64,000 bases of DNA from Macrostomum hystrix (GCA_950097015.1 CATNEN010000029.1:8628684-8692683), one strand, 5' to 3'. Positions 1 to 12,700 are shown, numbered from the stretch's first letter. The notes: a model not told the origin generated them from the letters alone. Numbers and translations are program-made.

Positions 1-165
1 AGGGGAGAGATTTGACAGGGGAGAGATTTGACAGGGGAGAGATTTGACAGGGGAGAGATTTTACAGGGGAGAGATTTGACAGGGGAGAGATTTTACAGGG
101 GAGAGATTTGACAGGGGGAGAGATTTGACAGGGGAGAGATTTGACAGGGGAGAGATGAGACAGGA
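1..165. repeat. 16-bp minisatellite, about 10 copies
   Basis: Tandem copies of a 16-mer, aggggagagatttgac, run in from the window edge. The following bases (about 165-230) have a purine-rich GGAAGGGGC stretch and a GGGGCCGGAGCGGGCC motif. These resemble the interior of the hAT MITE at 12894-13390, so this may be part of another copy of that family. That link is inference. Confidence 0.85.
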
Positions 166-230
166 GGAGATGAGGGAGTCAAGAGTAGATGTTGGAAGGG
201 GCGAATGGGGCCGGAGCGGGCCATATATGG

Positions 231-2540
231 CCTTGTCCTGCAAGGCCTGTTGTTTACAGGCAAATGGTACATATTAAAGTAAATTATACTCGTATAGAAT
301 CACCGAGATTTTAAACAAGGGATAAGAAACTCTTTGATTTTGCACTTTAGCCAAGCTTTAGCCTTCTTCAAAAACACCTGTCAGTTTCCAGTTGCTTTGT
401 CTGAGCCAGCCCTAGTCCGTCTGCACTGATAGGCACACAACATTGCGCAGAGGCGGGTCCGCCCACATCCCCATATGTCATGTCAAAATCGAAGTTGCTA
501 GAACCCCAAATCATTCGCTCCAATTGATCGGAGCCGAACCGCCCACGCTGTTATTTGCGCCCCTATCCGAAAATTCAGATTGGATTTGCAACTATGCGCA
601 CGTGGATTATAGGCTATTTAGTTAATTTTAGCTGGCAGCTCTAGGCCATAGACAACGATTTAGAGTGCCGGTTGTAGACTACAAAATAAGAGAAATTGTT
701 TAATAACGATCTAAATTTTTCCTTAACATGGAATCCGTAGTCTATGGCAAATAGTCGTAACTTTTTAAGAAAATTCTATATATCGTTTAATGCTCCTGGA
801 TCGTATTATGCGATTTAGCATACTTCTATTTACCTTTATGCATCTAAAAAACACGTGGACAGTACAGTTATCTAAGCTGTGGAAAATGGAAAAATAAACC
901 ACAACAACTAGACGAAGAAAGGACAAATGAAGGTTTCTGTCTGTGAGAATGAATGCGCTTGTGCGTGTGTGGAAAAAGGGAGCATAAGGAAAACGGAAAT
1001 TAAGAGGGAAGTTCCTTGTAATTTAGCTAATATCCTGTAACTAGCTCGTATGTGTATGTATTTGATTATTGTTCCCCCTGTCCTTGATTTAGAATTTTTT
1101 AAACTTCCCCAAACTTAAGTGAAATATCTATGCTTCCATCGGTGCCTTAGTATTTTTCAATCTTAGACTTCAAAATAAAACTAGCAAAAAATAAACGAAT
1201 GCTCATTTTTCAATGAGTACTTTGTTCACATAACGGATAATTTTAATTATAATTCAAATATTCAAATAATTCAAAAAATTCAAATTATAATTTGAATGAG
1301 TGAGCTAGTCAAGTCGTAGAATATGTTTAAAAAATAAGGCTGATAAAAATGATTCCACAACTTTGCGCTTTACACGTGTTATCAAGAGAAGCCCATATTA
1401 ATTTAACGCACTTATTTTTTTCTGATGTATGTACATAGGCCCCGCCCCACCAGTCCCTCTACCCTGTCTAACTCGTCAATGAAGTTTAGTTGGGGTGGTG
1501 GGTGCACGAGCGGCGCCGGGTTTGGGGTGGTGGGCCGGAGTGGGGGGGTCAGCAGAGTGCAAGCCGATTATATATGGAATGTGTTGGGCCATGTCACATA
1601 TTAGAGAGGGGTTTCATTGAAACGGGGGACCCCCTTGTCCAAGTCCCTAGCCTTAGTGCTCTGAATAAGTATAGATTGCATGAAATGTAGAACGATTGCA
1701 CTGACTGCAGTTGGCGTGGGTGGTTGGGGGGATTGCCCGGAAAAGGGCCCTAACTAAACTTTTTCTTTTCCACGCTGTCTCACGCGGCATCAGTACATTT
1801 TAGGTGCATTTTTAGGCTTAGTTAGTTTTCCTTTCTTCATTCTTTCTTCTATTACTAAGAGAGTCATTTAGGCAATCCAAGCAACACGAACTCAACTTTT
1901 ATAACGGCATAACTTGCCCCCCGGCGGTTTAACTCTTGGCTGAAGAATTATCAACGATTCGGCCAGCTGGCTTTTTAATTATAAAAGTTGCCGCCATTTA
2001 CAGCCAACTTCGGCATCATCAAAGACTTGCTGCTTACCATCGCTCTATCTGTGTGTGCACCTTCGATTGCACCCAATATAGAGTTAGATAGAGGAGATCG
2101 CAAGTTACGATTGTCCTGGGAAACTTCTCGAAGAATATTCGTAAACCGAACATGACCCTGTCCTGACCTAGCAGCTGGGTCATGACCTGTCCTTCTATAG
2201 CAGCTTATTGTATTAGAGTCAAACGAGTCAGTTCCTAAAAATAAGACCCAACTGTTGCAAATAACCTCATTTGTTAAGCCCTCCTATATAGACTATTCTA
2301 TATGAAATTGCCAAGAGATCTAAAAGGCATAAACAATTTCTAATATATTTCATATTCGTATTTATGAACATGTTGTGGAGCATCATAATCTTTAACGGCG
2401 CTGTTCAGTGTGACTTTCATTAGATATCGCACTAGATTCGTGGCTAATTATAGAACCACTGAAGCTATTTTCGAACATTAAAATAGCTGATTTATAACTA
2501 TTATTTATTAGGGATTGTTTCATATCTACTTGTTCTTTTG
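231..2540. other. No gene recognised; possible CBF-beta intron or upstream DNA
   Basis: I see no supported exon, RNA gene or complete mobile element here. The short ORFs at 443-625 and 1490-1690 have no recognisable domain. If the CBF-beta gene continues upstream, this is intronic; its earlier exons would then lie outside the window. Confidence 0.4.
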
Positions 2541-2566
2541 TCACGACCGCTCACTTAAGAAATGGA

Positions 2567-3738
2567 GAGAGAATGCTGCTCATTGTGGTGACCATGATAC
2601 AGAGAATGCTGCTCATTGTGGTGACCATGATACAGAGAATGCTGCTCATTGTGGTGACCATGATACAGAGAATGCTGCTCATTGTGGTGACCATGATACA
2701 GAGAATGCTGCTCATTGTGGTGACCATGATACAGAGAATGCTGCTCATTGTGGTGACCATGATACAGAGAATGCTGCTCATTGTGGTGACCATGATACAG
2801 AGAATGCTGCTCATTGTGGTGACCATGATACAGAGAATGCTGCTCATTGTGGTGACCATGATACAGAGAATGCTGCTCATTGTGGTGACCATGATACAGA
2901 GAATGCTGCTCATTGTGGTGACCATGATACAGAGAATGCTGCTCATTGTGGTGACCATGATACAGAGAATGCTGCTCATTGTGGTGACCATGATACAGAG
3001 AATGCTGCTCATTGTGGTGACCATGATACAGAGAATGCTGCTCATTGTGGTGACCATGATACAGAGAATGCTGCTCATTGTGGTGACCATGATACAGAGA
3101 ATGCTGCTCATTGTGGTGACCATGATACAGAGAATGCTGCTCATTGTGGTGACCATGATACAGAGAATGCTGCTCATTGTGGTGACCATGATACAGAGAA
3201 TGCTGCTCATTGTGGTGACCATGATACAGAGAATGCTGCTCATTGTGGTGACCATGATACAGAGAATGCTGCTCATTGTGGTGACCATGATACAGAGAAT
3301 GCTGCTCATTGTGGTGACCATGATACAGAGAATGCTGCTCATTGTGGTGACCATGATACAGAGAATGCTGCTCATTGTGGTGACCATGATACAGAGAATG
3401 CTGCTCATTGTGGTGACCATGATACAGAGAATGCTGCTCATTGTGGTGACCATGATACAGAGAATGCTGCTCATTGTGGTGACCATGATACAGAGAATGC
3501 TGCTCATTGTGGTGACCATGATACAGAGAATGCTGCTCATTGTGGTGACCATGATACAGAGAATGCTGCTCATTGTGGTGACCATGATACAGAGAATGCT
3601 GCTCATTGTGGTGACCATGATACAGAGAATGCTGCTCATTGTGGTGACCATGATACAGAGAATGCTGCTCATTGTGGTGACCATGATACAGAGAATGCTG
3701 CTCATTGTGGTGACCATGATACAGAGAATGCTGCTCAT
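2567..3738. repeat. 33-bp minisatellite, about 35 near-perfect copies
   Basis: The unit begins gagaatgctgctcattgtgg and ends tgaccatgataca, 33 bp in all. About 35 copies show no variation that I can see. Because 33 is a multiple of 3 and the unit lacks stops in several frames, ORFs of 390-438 codons open on both strands. They are artefacts of the repeat: they translate to an exact 11-residue repeat and show no domain. The array ends about 130 bp before a CBF-beta exon. Confidence 0.97.
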
Positions 3739-3868
3739 GTGGTGACAAGTCAGAAGTGTCAGGCACTGGCAACAAGCTCTCTTATGTTACGCTCGTATAA
3801 AATAAAAGAAATAAAAAAACGAAATAGTTAAAAACATTAAAGCTTCACTTTAAACCTCTCCTCTCAAG

Positions 3869-6800
3869 GTGCATCTGAGGTCGCGCTTCATCCTAAACGG
3901 AGTCTGCGTGCTCTGGCAAGGCTTCATTGACACCCACAGCCTGAGCGGCCGCGGTCGAATTCTTTTTGATGCCGACAGGGCGGAGGTGGGACTGCTTGCG
4001 CTTCTCCCATAGACTCCACTGCCCTTAGATTCCACTTCCTTTAGATTCCACTTCCCTTAGACTCCACTTCCCTTAGACTCCACTTCCCTTAGACTCCACT
4101 TCCCTTAGACTCCACTTCCCTTAGATTCCACTTCCTTTAGACTCCACTTCCCTTAGAGTCCACTTCCCTTAGACTCCACTTCCCTTAGACTCCACTTCCC
4201 TTAGACTCCACTTCCCTTAGACTCCACTTCCTTTAGATTCCACTTCCTTTAGATTCCACTTCCCTTAGACTCCACTTCCCTTAGACTCCACTTCCTTTAG
4301 ATTCCACTTCCTTTAGATTCCACTTCCCTTAGATTCCACTTCCTTTAGACTCCACTTCCCTTAGAGTCCACTTCCCTTAGACTCCACTTCCCTTAGACTC
4401 CACTTCCCTTAGATTCCACTTCCCTTAGATTCCACTTCCCTTAGATTCCACTTCCCTTAGATTCCACTTCCTTTAGACTCCACTTCCCTTAGATTCCACT
4501 TCCTTTAGACTCCACTTCCCTTAGACTCCACTTCCCTTAGACTCCACTTCCCTTAGATTCCACTTCCCTTAGAGTCCACTTCCCTTAGATTCCACTTCCT
4601 TTAGACTCCACTTCCCTTAGATTCCACTTCCCTTAGACTCCACTTCCCTTAGACTCCACTTCCCTTAGATTCCACTTCCCTTAGATTCCACTTCCCTTAG
4701 ATTCCACTTCCCTTAGATTCCACTTCCTTTAGACTCCACTTCCCTTAGATTCCACTTCCCTTAGATTCCACTTCCCTTAGATTCCACTTCCCTTAGATTC
4801 CACTTCCCTTAGATTCCACTTCCCTTAGACTCCACTTCCCTTAGACTCCACTTCCCTTAGACTCAACTTCCTATAGACTCCACTTCCTATACACTCAACT
4901 TCCTATAGACTCCACTTCCCTTAGACTCCACTTCCCTTAGATTCCACTTCCCTTAGACTCCACTTCCCTTAGACTCCACTTCCCTTAGACTCAACTTCCT
5001 ATAGACTCCACTTCCTATACACTCAACTTCCCTTAGACTCCACTTCCCTTAGAGTCCACTTCCCTTAGACTCCACTTCCTTTAGATTCCACTTCCCTTAG
5101 ACTCCACTTCCCTTAGACTCAACTTCCTATAGACTCCACTTCCTATACACTCAACTTCCCTTAGACTCCACTTCCCTTAGAGTCCACTTCCCTTAGACTC
5201 CACTTCCTTTAGATTCCACTTCCCTTAGACTCCACTTCCCTTAGACTCAACTTCCTATAGACTCCACTTCCTATACACTCAACTTCCTATAGACTCCACT
5301 TCCCTTAGACTCAACTTCCTATAGACTCCACTTCCTATACACTCAACTTCCTTTAGACTCCACTTCCCTTAGACTCCACTTCCCTTAGACTCCACTTCCC
5401 TTAGATTCCACTTCCCTTAGAGTCCACTTCCCTTAGATTCCACTTCCCTTAGACTCCACTTCCCTTAGACTCCACTTCCCTTAGACTCCACTTCCCTTAG
5501 ATTCCACTTCCTTTAGACTCCACTTCCCTTAGAGTCCACTTCCCTTAGACTCCACTTCCCTTAGACTCCACTTCCCTTAGACTCCACTTCCCTTAGACTC
5601 CACTTCCCTTAGATTCCACTTCCCTTAGAGTCCACTTCCCTTAGATTCCACTTCCCTTAGATTCCACTTCCTTTAGACTCCACTTCCCTTAGATTCCACT
5701 TCCCTTAGACTCCACTTCCCTTAGACTCCACTTCCCTTAGATTCCACTTCCCTTAGATTCCACTTCCCTTAGATTCCACTTCCCTTAGATTCCACTTCCC
5801 TTAGATTCCACTTCCTTTAGACTCCACTTCCCTTAGATTCCACTTCCCTTAGACTCCACTTCCCTTAGACTCCACTTCCCTTAGATTCCACTTCCCTTAG
5901 ATTCCACTTCCCTTAGATTCCACTTCCCTTAGATTCCACTTCCTTTAGACTCCACTTCCCTTAGATTCCACTTCCTTTAGACTCCACTTCCCTTAGAGTC
6001 CACTTCCCTTAGACTCCACTTCCCTTAGACTCCACTTCCCTTAGACTCCACTTCCCTTAGACTCCACTTCCCTTAGATTCCACTTCCCTTAGAGTCCACT
6101 TCCCTTAGATTCCACTTCCTTTAGACTCCACTTCCCTTAGATTCCACTTCCCTTAGACTCCACTTCCCTTAGATTCCACTTCCCTTAGATTCCACTTCCC
6201 TTAGAGTCCACTTCCCTTAGACTCCACTTCCCTTAGACTCCACTTCCCTTAGACTCCACTTCCCTTAGATTCCACTTCCCTTAGATTCCACTTCCCTTAG
6301 ATTCCACTTCCCTTAGATTCCACTTCCTTTAGACTCCACTTCCCTTAGATTCCACTTCCCTTAGATTCCACTTCCCTTAGATTCCACTTCCCTTAGATTC
6401 CACTTCCCTTAGATTCCACTTCCCTTAGACTCCACTTCCCTTAGACTCCACTTCCCTTAGACTCAACTTCCTATAGACTCCACTTCCTATACACTCAACT
6501 TCCTATAGACTCCACTTCCCTTAGACTCCACTTCCCTTAGATTCCACTTCCCTTAGACTCCACTTCCCTTAGACTCCACTTCCCTTAGACTCAACTTCCT
6601 ATAGACTCCACTTCCTATACACTCAACTTCCCTTAGACTCCACTTCCCTTAGAGTCCACTTCCCTTAGATTCCACTTCCTTTAGATTCCACTTCCCTTAG
6701 ACTCCACTTCCCTTAGACTCAACTTCCTATAGACTCCACTTCCTATACACTCAACTTCCCTTAGACTCCACTTCCCTTAGAGTCCACTTCCCTTAGACTC

Positions 6801-7764
6801 CACTTCCTTTAGATTCCACTTCCCTTAGACTCCACTTCCCTTAGACTCAACTTCCTATAGACTCCACTTCCTATACACTCAACTTCCTATAGACTCCACT
6901 TCCCTTAGACTCCACTTCCCTTAGATTCCACTTCCCTTAGACTCCACTTCCCTTAGACTCCACTTCCCTTAGACTCAACTTCCTATAGACTCCACTTCCT
7001 ATACACTCAACTTCCCTTAGACTCCACTTCCCTTAGAGTCCACTTCCCTTAGACTCCACTTCCTTTAGATTCCACTTCCCTTAGACTCCACTTCCCTTAG
7101 ACTGAACTCCCCTTAGACTCCACTTCCCTTAGATTTCACTTCCCTTAGACTCCACTTCCCTTAGACTCCACTTCCCTTAGACTCCACTTCCCTTAGACTC
7201 CACTTCCCTTAGACTCCACTTCCCTTAGACTCCACTTCCCTTAGACTCCACTTCCCTTAGACTCCACTTCCCTTAGACACCACTTCCCTTAGACTCCACT
7301 TCCCTTAGACTCCACTTCCCTTAGACTCCACTTCCCATAGACTCAACTTCCCTTAGACTCCAGTTTCTATGGAGTCTTCCTAAATAGTCCATCTCATTTT
7401 CATGTTAAAAAGTCGAACTTAGCAACAAAAATGCTCATTGCAGTTGGAGAGCCAAATTCTGAGGGACCAGCTGATGGAATACCACCGCTTGCACGGCGGC
7501 TATGCTGCAGGCGGTGGCTCTGCTGCTGCTGCGCCGGAACAGGAAACAGCAACAGGCTGGGCCGAGTGTGCCGCAGCCTCCGCCCTGTTGTCTCATCGTC
7601 AATCGTCCTGGCCCTATCATAATCTCGGCGGTGTGGAGTCACCGCCACTGCCGCCAGGGCCACCGCCGCCGACTCCGCTGCAGCAGCCGCACCCGACGTA
7701 TCACCCTCTGTCGGAGTCGCCGCGCGGCGGAGCCTCCGGTTCCGAGGACACGGCCGACAGTTGA
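3869..7764 (+). CDS. CBFB: Core-binding factor subunit beta (CBF-beta/Brother), last two exons
   Basis: Exons 3869-3985 and 7444-7764 encode the C-terminal part of a CBF-beta homologue, the non-DNA-binding partner that stabilises Runx proteins on DNA in the nucleus. The first exon reads VHLRSRFILNGVCVLWQGF followed by a stretch ending FDADRAE, which matches the CBF-beta signature KVYLKAPMILNGVCVIWKGW...FDEERAQ. Acceptor tctcaag is at 3867-3868 and donor gtggga at 3986. The second exon follows ttgcag and continues LESQILRDQLMEYHRL, the helical tail, then an Ala/Gly/Pro-rich stretch ending GSEDTADS. The phase is 0 on both sides. The intron is almost entirely a 16-bp satellite. The N-terminal exons are not visible and probably lie upstream of the window. 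The proline-rich tail is lineage-specific. Confidence 0.82.
4020..7370. repeat. 3.35-kb 16-bp satellite filling a CBF-beta intron
   Basis: About 209 copies of the 16-mer ttagactccacttccc, with recurrent variants (gattcc, gagtcc, cttcctttag, actcaacttcctatag). The variants are not random. The actcaac...ctatag...ctatacac block starts at 4861, 4989, 5117 and 5245, and again at 6461, 6589, 6717, 6845 and 6973. This gives a 128-bp (8-mer) higher-order repeat and a second tract displaced by exactly 1600 bp. Each unit ends in a pyrimidine tract plus TTAG, like a 3' splice site in the gene's sense direction. Confidence 0.96.
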
Positions 7765-8489
7765 TTCCTAATGGAACTCGCCGCTTGCCATATGGAATGT
7801 GTCCATTACTTTGAACCGGAACTCCTGAGTCCTGTGTTGTCGCTTTGGTGCACACCAAAATTGGCCCCTACAAACTAAGTTGACCAGCCATTTAAAAGCT
7901 ACAACCTATCGTTAACTGGGCTATAGCAGCTGTAGCCGACACTGTGTCCATTCCTGTGACAATTTAATGTTTGTTTGTACTTTTTTCGTCAACCCTTTTT
8001 GCCACGTTGTCAGTTTCACCCTGCCCTTGCCCTTGCAGTTGAAAATCTGTTTCAGGCGATAATTGTGAGTAATCTAAGCATTGTCTTCGTGTTTGTAATG
8101 GTCAGACTGCGCAAAATTTGCTTCGTTGTTCAGTTGCAAGTTGTTCTCATACACGCATGCTGGTTTTATCCCACCAGAGATTCAGTTTGAATGCTTCTCC
8201 CTTGCAGAAAAGTTTTTTATTTCTTCCTTTGTTTTCTCTATCTACTCGTATAAATAGCTCTAGACCTACTCACATTTAGTTAGATTGAGAGGTCGAAGTA
8301 ACAGAAGAATAAAAGTACATTGATATTTTACCTGCGCGCCGGCGATTATACTATAGTGCAGAGCCAAGGACTTTTCCGATTCGATCATTCTGTCTGGAGA
8401 GCTTGTAAAGAAAGGTTAAATCTTTGTTTTGTTGTCTCTGTTCTTGTTTGAGATGGTGCAACCAGAGATTAGGCATCACGGGTAGAAGA
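7765..8489 (+). other. Likely CBF-beta 3' UTR and flank
   Basis: This stretch follows the CBF-beta stop codon and has no further gene. An AATAAA at 8308-8313, about 540 bases after the stop, could be the polyadenylation signal. No transcript evidence is available to confirm it. Confidence 0.35.
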
Positions 8490-8710
8490 TACAGGGCAGA
8501 AGATTCGGGGCAGAAAATACAGCGACAGAAGATACAGGGCAGAAGATTCGGGGCAGAAGATTCGGGGCAGAAAATACAGCGACAGAAGATACAGGGGCAG
8601 AAGATACAAGGCAGAATACAAGGCAAGGCAGGATTGTAGAATTGTAGGATTGTAGGATTATAGGATTGCAGGATGCAGTATTGTAGGATTGTAGGATTGT
8701 AGGATTGTGG
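8490..8710. repeat. Two adjacent short tandem repeats
   Basis: Positions 8490-8630 hold imperfect copies of a purine-rich unit built from agaagatacagggc and agaagattcggggc. Positions 8636-8710 hold an 8-bp taggattg repeat. ORFs on both strands come from these repeats. Confidence 0.85.
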
Positions 8711-9150
8711 CATGCATGTCGGTATTGGAAGGGCGACGGAGTCTGAGCAATCGAGAAAGTTGCGGTTAACTTTGCCACGAGCAGGACTGCGAAAAAAGTT
8801 GTTTTTTTACAGCGTTAGGCTGCAGTCGGCAAAAATTGCTTTGAAGGAAAGCAGAAAATATACTGCGGAGCCATCGTTATAACTGCCCACCTGCAGCTCA
8901 CAGACTTCAGGCTTCGCCAGGAATAATCAAAAAGCACCAGCTGCAGAATTATCCGATTCCAGCAGCAAGACTCTCTTCAATACTTGATGGAGATGTACTT
9001 TTTCTATCTGATATTACGAAATAAACTCAGTACAACAATCGAGAAATCAGGTGGCAATGTGTTCTCATTTATCGAATGAGTCTGGTAATTGTTGCCGCCG
9101 GTATCCCAATCTTTCGGACTCTGTTTACGGAAAATCTAATAAATCAGCGA
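8711..9150. other. Non-repetitive stretch, nothing recognised
   Basis: I find no exon, RNA gene or element in these bases between two minisatellites. Confidence 0.4.
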
Positions 9151-10136
9151 ACTTTTGCGTGACTTAAGAGAATCGCCGATCTACAAGAGTCTGTCACCGA
9201 AGAGAATCGCCGATCTACAAGAGTCTGTGACGGAAGAGAATCGCTGATCTACAAGATTCTCTGACGGAAGAGAATCGCCGATCGACAAGAGTCTCTGACG
9301 GAAGAGAATCGCTGATCTACAAAAGTCTGTGACGGAAGAGAATCGCTGATCTACAAGAGTCTGTGACGGAAGAGAATCGCTGATCTACAAGAGTCTGTGA
9401 CGGAAGAGAATCGCTGATCTACAAGAGTCTGTGACGGAAGAGAATCGCCGATCTACGAGAGTCTGTGACCGAAGAGAATCGCTGATCTACAAGAGTCTGT
9501 GACGGAAGAGAATCGCTGATCTACGAGAGTCTGTGACGGAAGAGAATCGCTGATCTACAAGAGTCTGTGACGGAAGAGAATCGCTGATCTACAAGAGTCT
9601 GTGACGGAAGAGAATCGCCGATCTACGAGAGTCTGTGACGGAAGAGAATCGCTGATCTACAAGAGTCTGTGACGGAAGAGAATCGCTGATCTACGAGAGT
9701 CTGTGACGGAAGAGAATCGCCGATCTACAAGAATCTGTGACGGAAGAGAATCGCTGATCTACGAGAGTCTGTGACGGAAGAGAATCGCTGATCTACGAGA
9801 GTCTGTGACGGAAGAGAATCGCTGATCTACGAGAGTCTGTGACGGAAGAGAATCGCTGATCTACGAGAGTCTGTGACGGAAGAGAATCGCTGATCTACGA
9901 GAGTCTGTGACGGAAGAGAATCGCCGATCTACGAGAGTCTGTGACCGAAGAGAATCGCTGATCTACGAGAGTCTGTGACGGAAGAGAATCGCTGATCTAC
10001 GAGAGTCTGTGACGGAAGAGAATCGCCGATCTACGAGAGTCTGTGACGGAAGAGAATCGCCGATCTACAAGAGTTTGTGACGGAAGAGAATCGCCTATTT
10101 ACGAAAGTCTGTCACCGAAGAGAATCGCTGATCTAC
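9151..10136. repeat. 34-bp minisatellite, about 28 copies
   Basis: The unit starts gacggaagagaatcgctgat and ends ctacaagagtctgt (34 bp). Copies alternate cgctgat/cgccgat and tacaag/tacgag. No coding signal. Confidence 0.95.
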
Positions 10137-10167
10137 GGTTTGAATAAAAGACAAGAAAAATGCAGGA

Positions 10168-10770
10168 AATACAGTAGAACTACCAGGGGGGACTTTTTGT
10201 ACTGCACCCGGACGGAGCAACGCAAGCACACGAAACTCAAGAACACGGGCCAACTTTTTGTTGCAAATTTTCTAAAACAATAATCAAGTCGCCAGCTCTT
10301 CAGACCATCGAGATATTCAATGGTTCTGGCCGAGGGTCTGATTTTTCCCATAAGCGCTAGTGTATTTCATACACCCCTATACACGATGCGAATTAGCACT
10401 GCGTCTTAGTGCGGCCTTGCCAAGCCTTCAAAATTTATCTGCATGTCACCCGAATGTGCCCCGCATTATTTCCGTCTTCGGTGGTCACCTACCTTTATCT
10501 AGACGGACTGCTGGACCTTCAAGGGCTACAACAGGTGGAACTAGGCCACTATGGACACCCTGACGCGAATTTCTACAATTTCACTGATCAAGCCTAAATA
10601 TTAGGCGCAGCTCAACCACAGGACACCATCGCCTAGTCTGTCAACCAATCAGTCACCATCCAACGCTGTTAGCATTCAGGCGCTGCCTTTTTTCAAACTT
10701 TGTCTGAAATTAATTTGGGGAAATCCACCCTTGGTATAAAAACGGGCAGCGAAATAGCTTTTAGTCCTAT
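10168..10770 (+). mobile_element. Dispersed non-autonomous TIR repeat, copy A
   Basis: This segment shares long homology with the reverse complement of 34228-34640 and, at its left end, with 63898-64000. Outer ends in different copies carry the same short inverted motif, GTAG(A/G)ACTACCA(AG). A family with terminal inverted repeats and no transposase is the simplest reading. No credible ORF spans it. Exact ends and target duplication were not resolved. Confidence 0.7.
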
Positions 10771-11395
10771 TGTTAAAAATTCGGCACCTGTAGTAAAAGA
10801 GGCGAACTACAGTATAGAAACGCCTGAGAAATGCCTATAGCGTTTCTACACCTGGACAAGCATTTCCTCACTAACTTCTCCAACTTTTCCAGACGACTAA
10901 CAGGTAACTTAAAACAGTGAATCACACGCGTCTGAATATGCCATATTTGTGTGCTGTTGAAGCAGGAAATCTGCGAATATGACGGCCAGTTAGGTTAGCT
11001 ACTGGACTAGCGACCCGACGGACCGGGAATCCGCGTACGGCACAGAGACAGCATTTTACTTTGTAGTGTTTTTTACAAGTTGGAGTAAGTAATTAATTAA
11101 GCTGTGCTTTTTTATTTTTGCATATAGATTTGTGCTAGGAAAAGGCTTCGTAATATAACACGCCATTGTTTTGTTTCACTAAATGTTAACTGGTAACATT
11201 GTTCTACTAAGTGCTTCCGTACAGTAATCAAGTGTATGAGCGTATCCGTCTGACGCTCATGAACCGTAATTTCACAATCAACCGATGTTCCGTATTAGAT
11301 GTGTGTTATTGCACATGCATAAAGCATTGCACATGGGGTTTTACATGCAATTCAGTTTGATTAGATGATGTACGAGCTAAAAAACCTTCAGAGGG
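10771..11395. other. No feature recognised
   Basis: AT-rich spacer between the dispersed repeat and a SINE copy. I see no exon or structured RNA. Confidence 0.4.
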
Positions 11396-11690
11396 TTGTC
11401 GGACTCACGACTTAAGGGTCGGGGGTTCGATTCCCAACTCCACTGGAACAATATGCGTCCTTTAACAAGACACTTCATTCTTGCATTCCTTCAGTTCATC
11501 TTTAATGATAAATGGTAAATGGGTGCCAGCATCAGCGGGGGTAATTGAGGGCGGGTGTGGCGTCCCCCCAGTCCATAGTTTGAACAGCCGTTCGCAGCAT
11601 TTAGATGCGCCGCGCAATAGCTGCGGCTGTGCAGTCGGCTGCACGTCTGGCCCTATTGGGGGCAGGTGCAATCAGTTAATACTCGTATTT
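11396..11690 (+). repeat. tRNA-derived SINE, copy 1 (5' truncated)
   Basis: It contains a B-box-like GGGTTCGATTCCC at about 11425-11440, then the family body: a gtcctttaacaagacact segment, an AGTCCATAG motif, and a TGCGGCTGTGCAGTCGGCTG core. The A-box half of the tRNA head is missing when compared with the copy at 13797. An AT-rich tail closes it. The tRNA part cannot fold into a full cloverleaf, so it is not a tRNA gene. Confidence 0.8.
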
Positions 11691-12062
11691 TTAATAAATT
11701 TTTATACATGATTTTCCGGATCGAAAAGATTCACGAAAGATTCAACAGCTCCTGATTTCGTGCAAGGACTAACCAAGTAGAAGGACCCAGGACTCGCCGT
11801 TCGTGGAAAAATTGTCAGAGGATGTTAAAAATGAAACAAGGGTTGCGTTGTCTATGATGAGATGAGATGAGATCAAACAACACAGTGGCAAAATCCAAGC
11901 ATTTCAGGCCGATTTTCGAGTTGTCTATGGCCAAAAGTATGACCATAGAGCAATCGATTTGATCCTTCGGACACGCATTTAGTCCCGCCCCATAGATTTA
12001 ATATACCACTCTGTACGGTATATAAACAGAAACGGAACTGTGGCTTCGGCTTTGTCCCTTTT

Positions 12063-12700
12063 TCAAAGGGAAACATTAAACAGTGTCAAAAAATCACCTC
12101 CCCCCGCAACGCAGCGAGGCAGGTAGCGCAGCATATGCCGGAACCAGCCTCCGCACTTAACCGCTGTGATGTCCGCTGTCGCTTCTTCTGCGATCCTGTG
12201 CAGCACGAGGATACGCCACTCGCGTAGTGTGGTCTCTGGAGCCGGGTTGTCCAGTTCCAGCTGCACTTGTGGCTGGGAGAGCTGTCGCTTGATCACCGCC
12301 TTCAGGTACGAGTGCGCGCTCTCTACCAGATTAAGGAACGGCGAGTACGGAGGCAGCACCACGACGCGCCAGTTAGCCGCAAATTGCTCGGGAATCCGCA
12401 CTCCGTTGTTGAATCGAGCGCCATCCATGATGATGCAGAACTGGTCGGCATTGTTGACGTCATCGCGGTTGCTGACTGCTTGGAGCAGCTCTTCAACGAA
12501 TGCCTGGAACAAGTTCGCGGTCAGGGCCTGGCAGACGATCCTGTGGTGGACAAGGCCGAGGTCCGGTGCAATGGCCTGCAGGACCTGCACACCTCGTTGT
12601 GTGTGCAGCACGCGCCGGACTCGCTGACCCCGTTGACTGCGCTCACTATCAGCTCGTACTTCTCGACGCTTATCTTGGCATTTGGCTCTCGTTCCACGGG
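12063..12700 (-). pseudogene. Transposase fragment, IS630/DDE_3 superfamily
   Basis: From RGQRVRRVLHTQRGVQVLQA the frame runs to the stop at 12063. It shows IIMDGARFNN (second catalytic Asp) and LPPYSPFLNLVESAHSYLK (third acidic residue, Glu), the standard DDE_3 core. The N-terminal helix-turn-helix and first catalytic Asp are not visible. Upstream, another frame (12838-12610) encodes an acidic stretch (EESEDSFDSIDEVDE) with no known domain. I read this as a 5'-deleted or frame-disrupted transposase, probably inactive. It sits inside the TIR element and would have used the minus-strand promoter end at the right. Confidence 0.72.

Noticed and set aside
2515-3831. 438-codon plus-strand ORF and overlapping ORFs on the other strand and frames
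   Set aside because: It is a perfect 33-bp repeat open in many frames, with no domain and no start or splice context.
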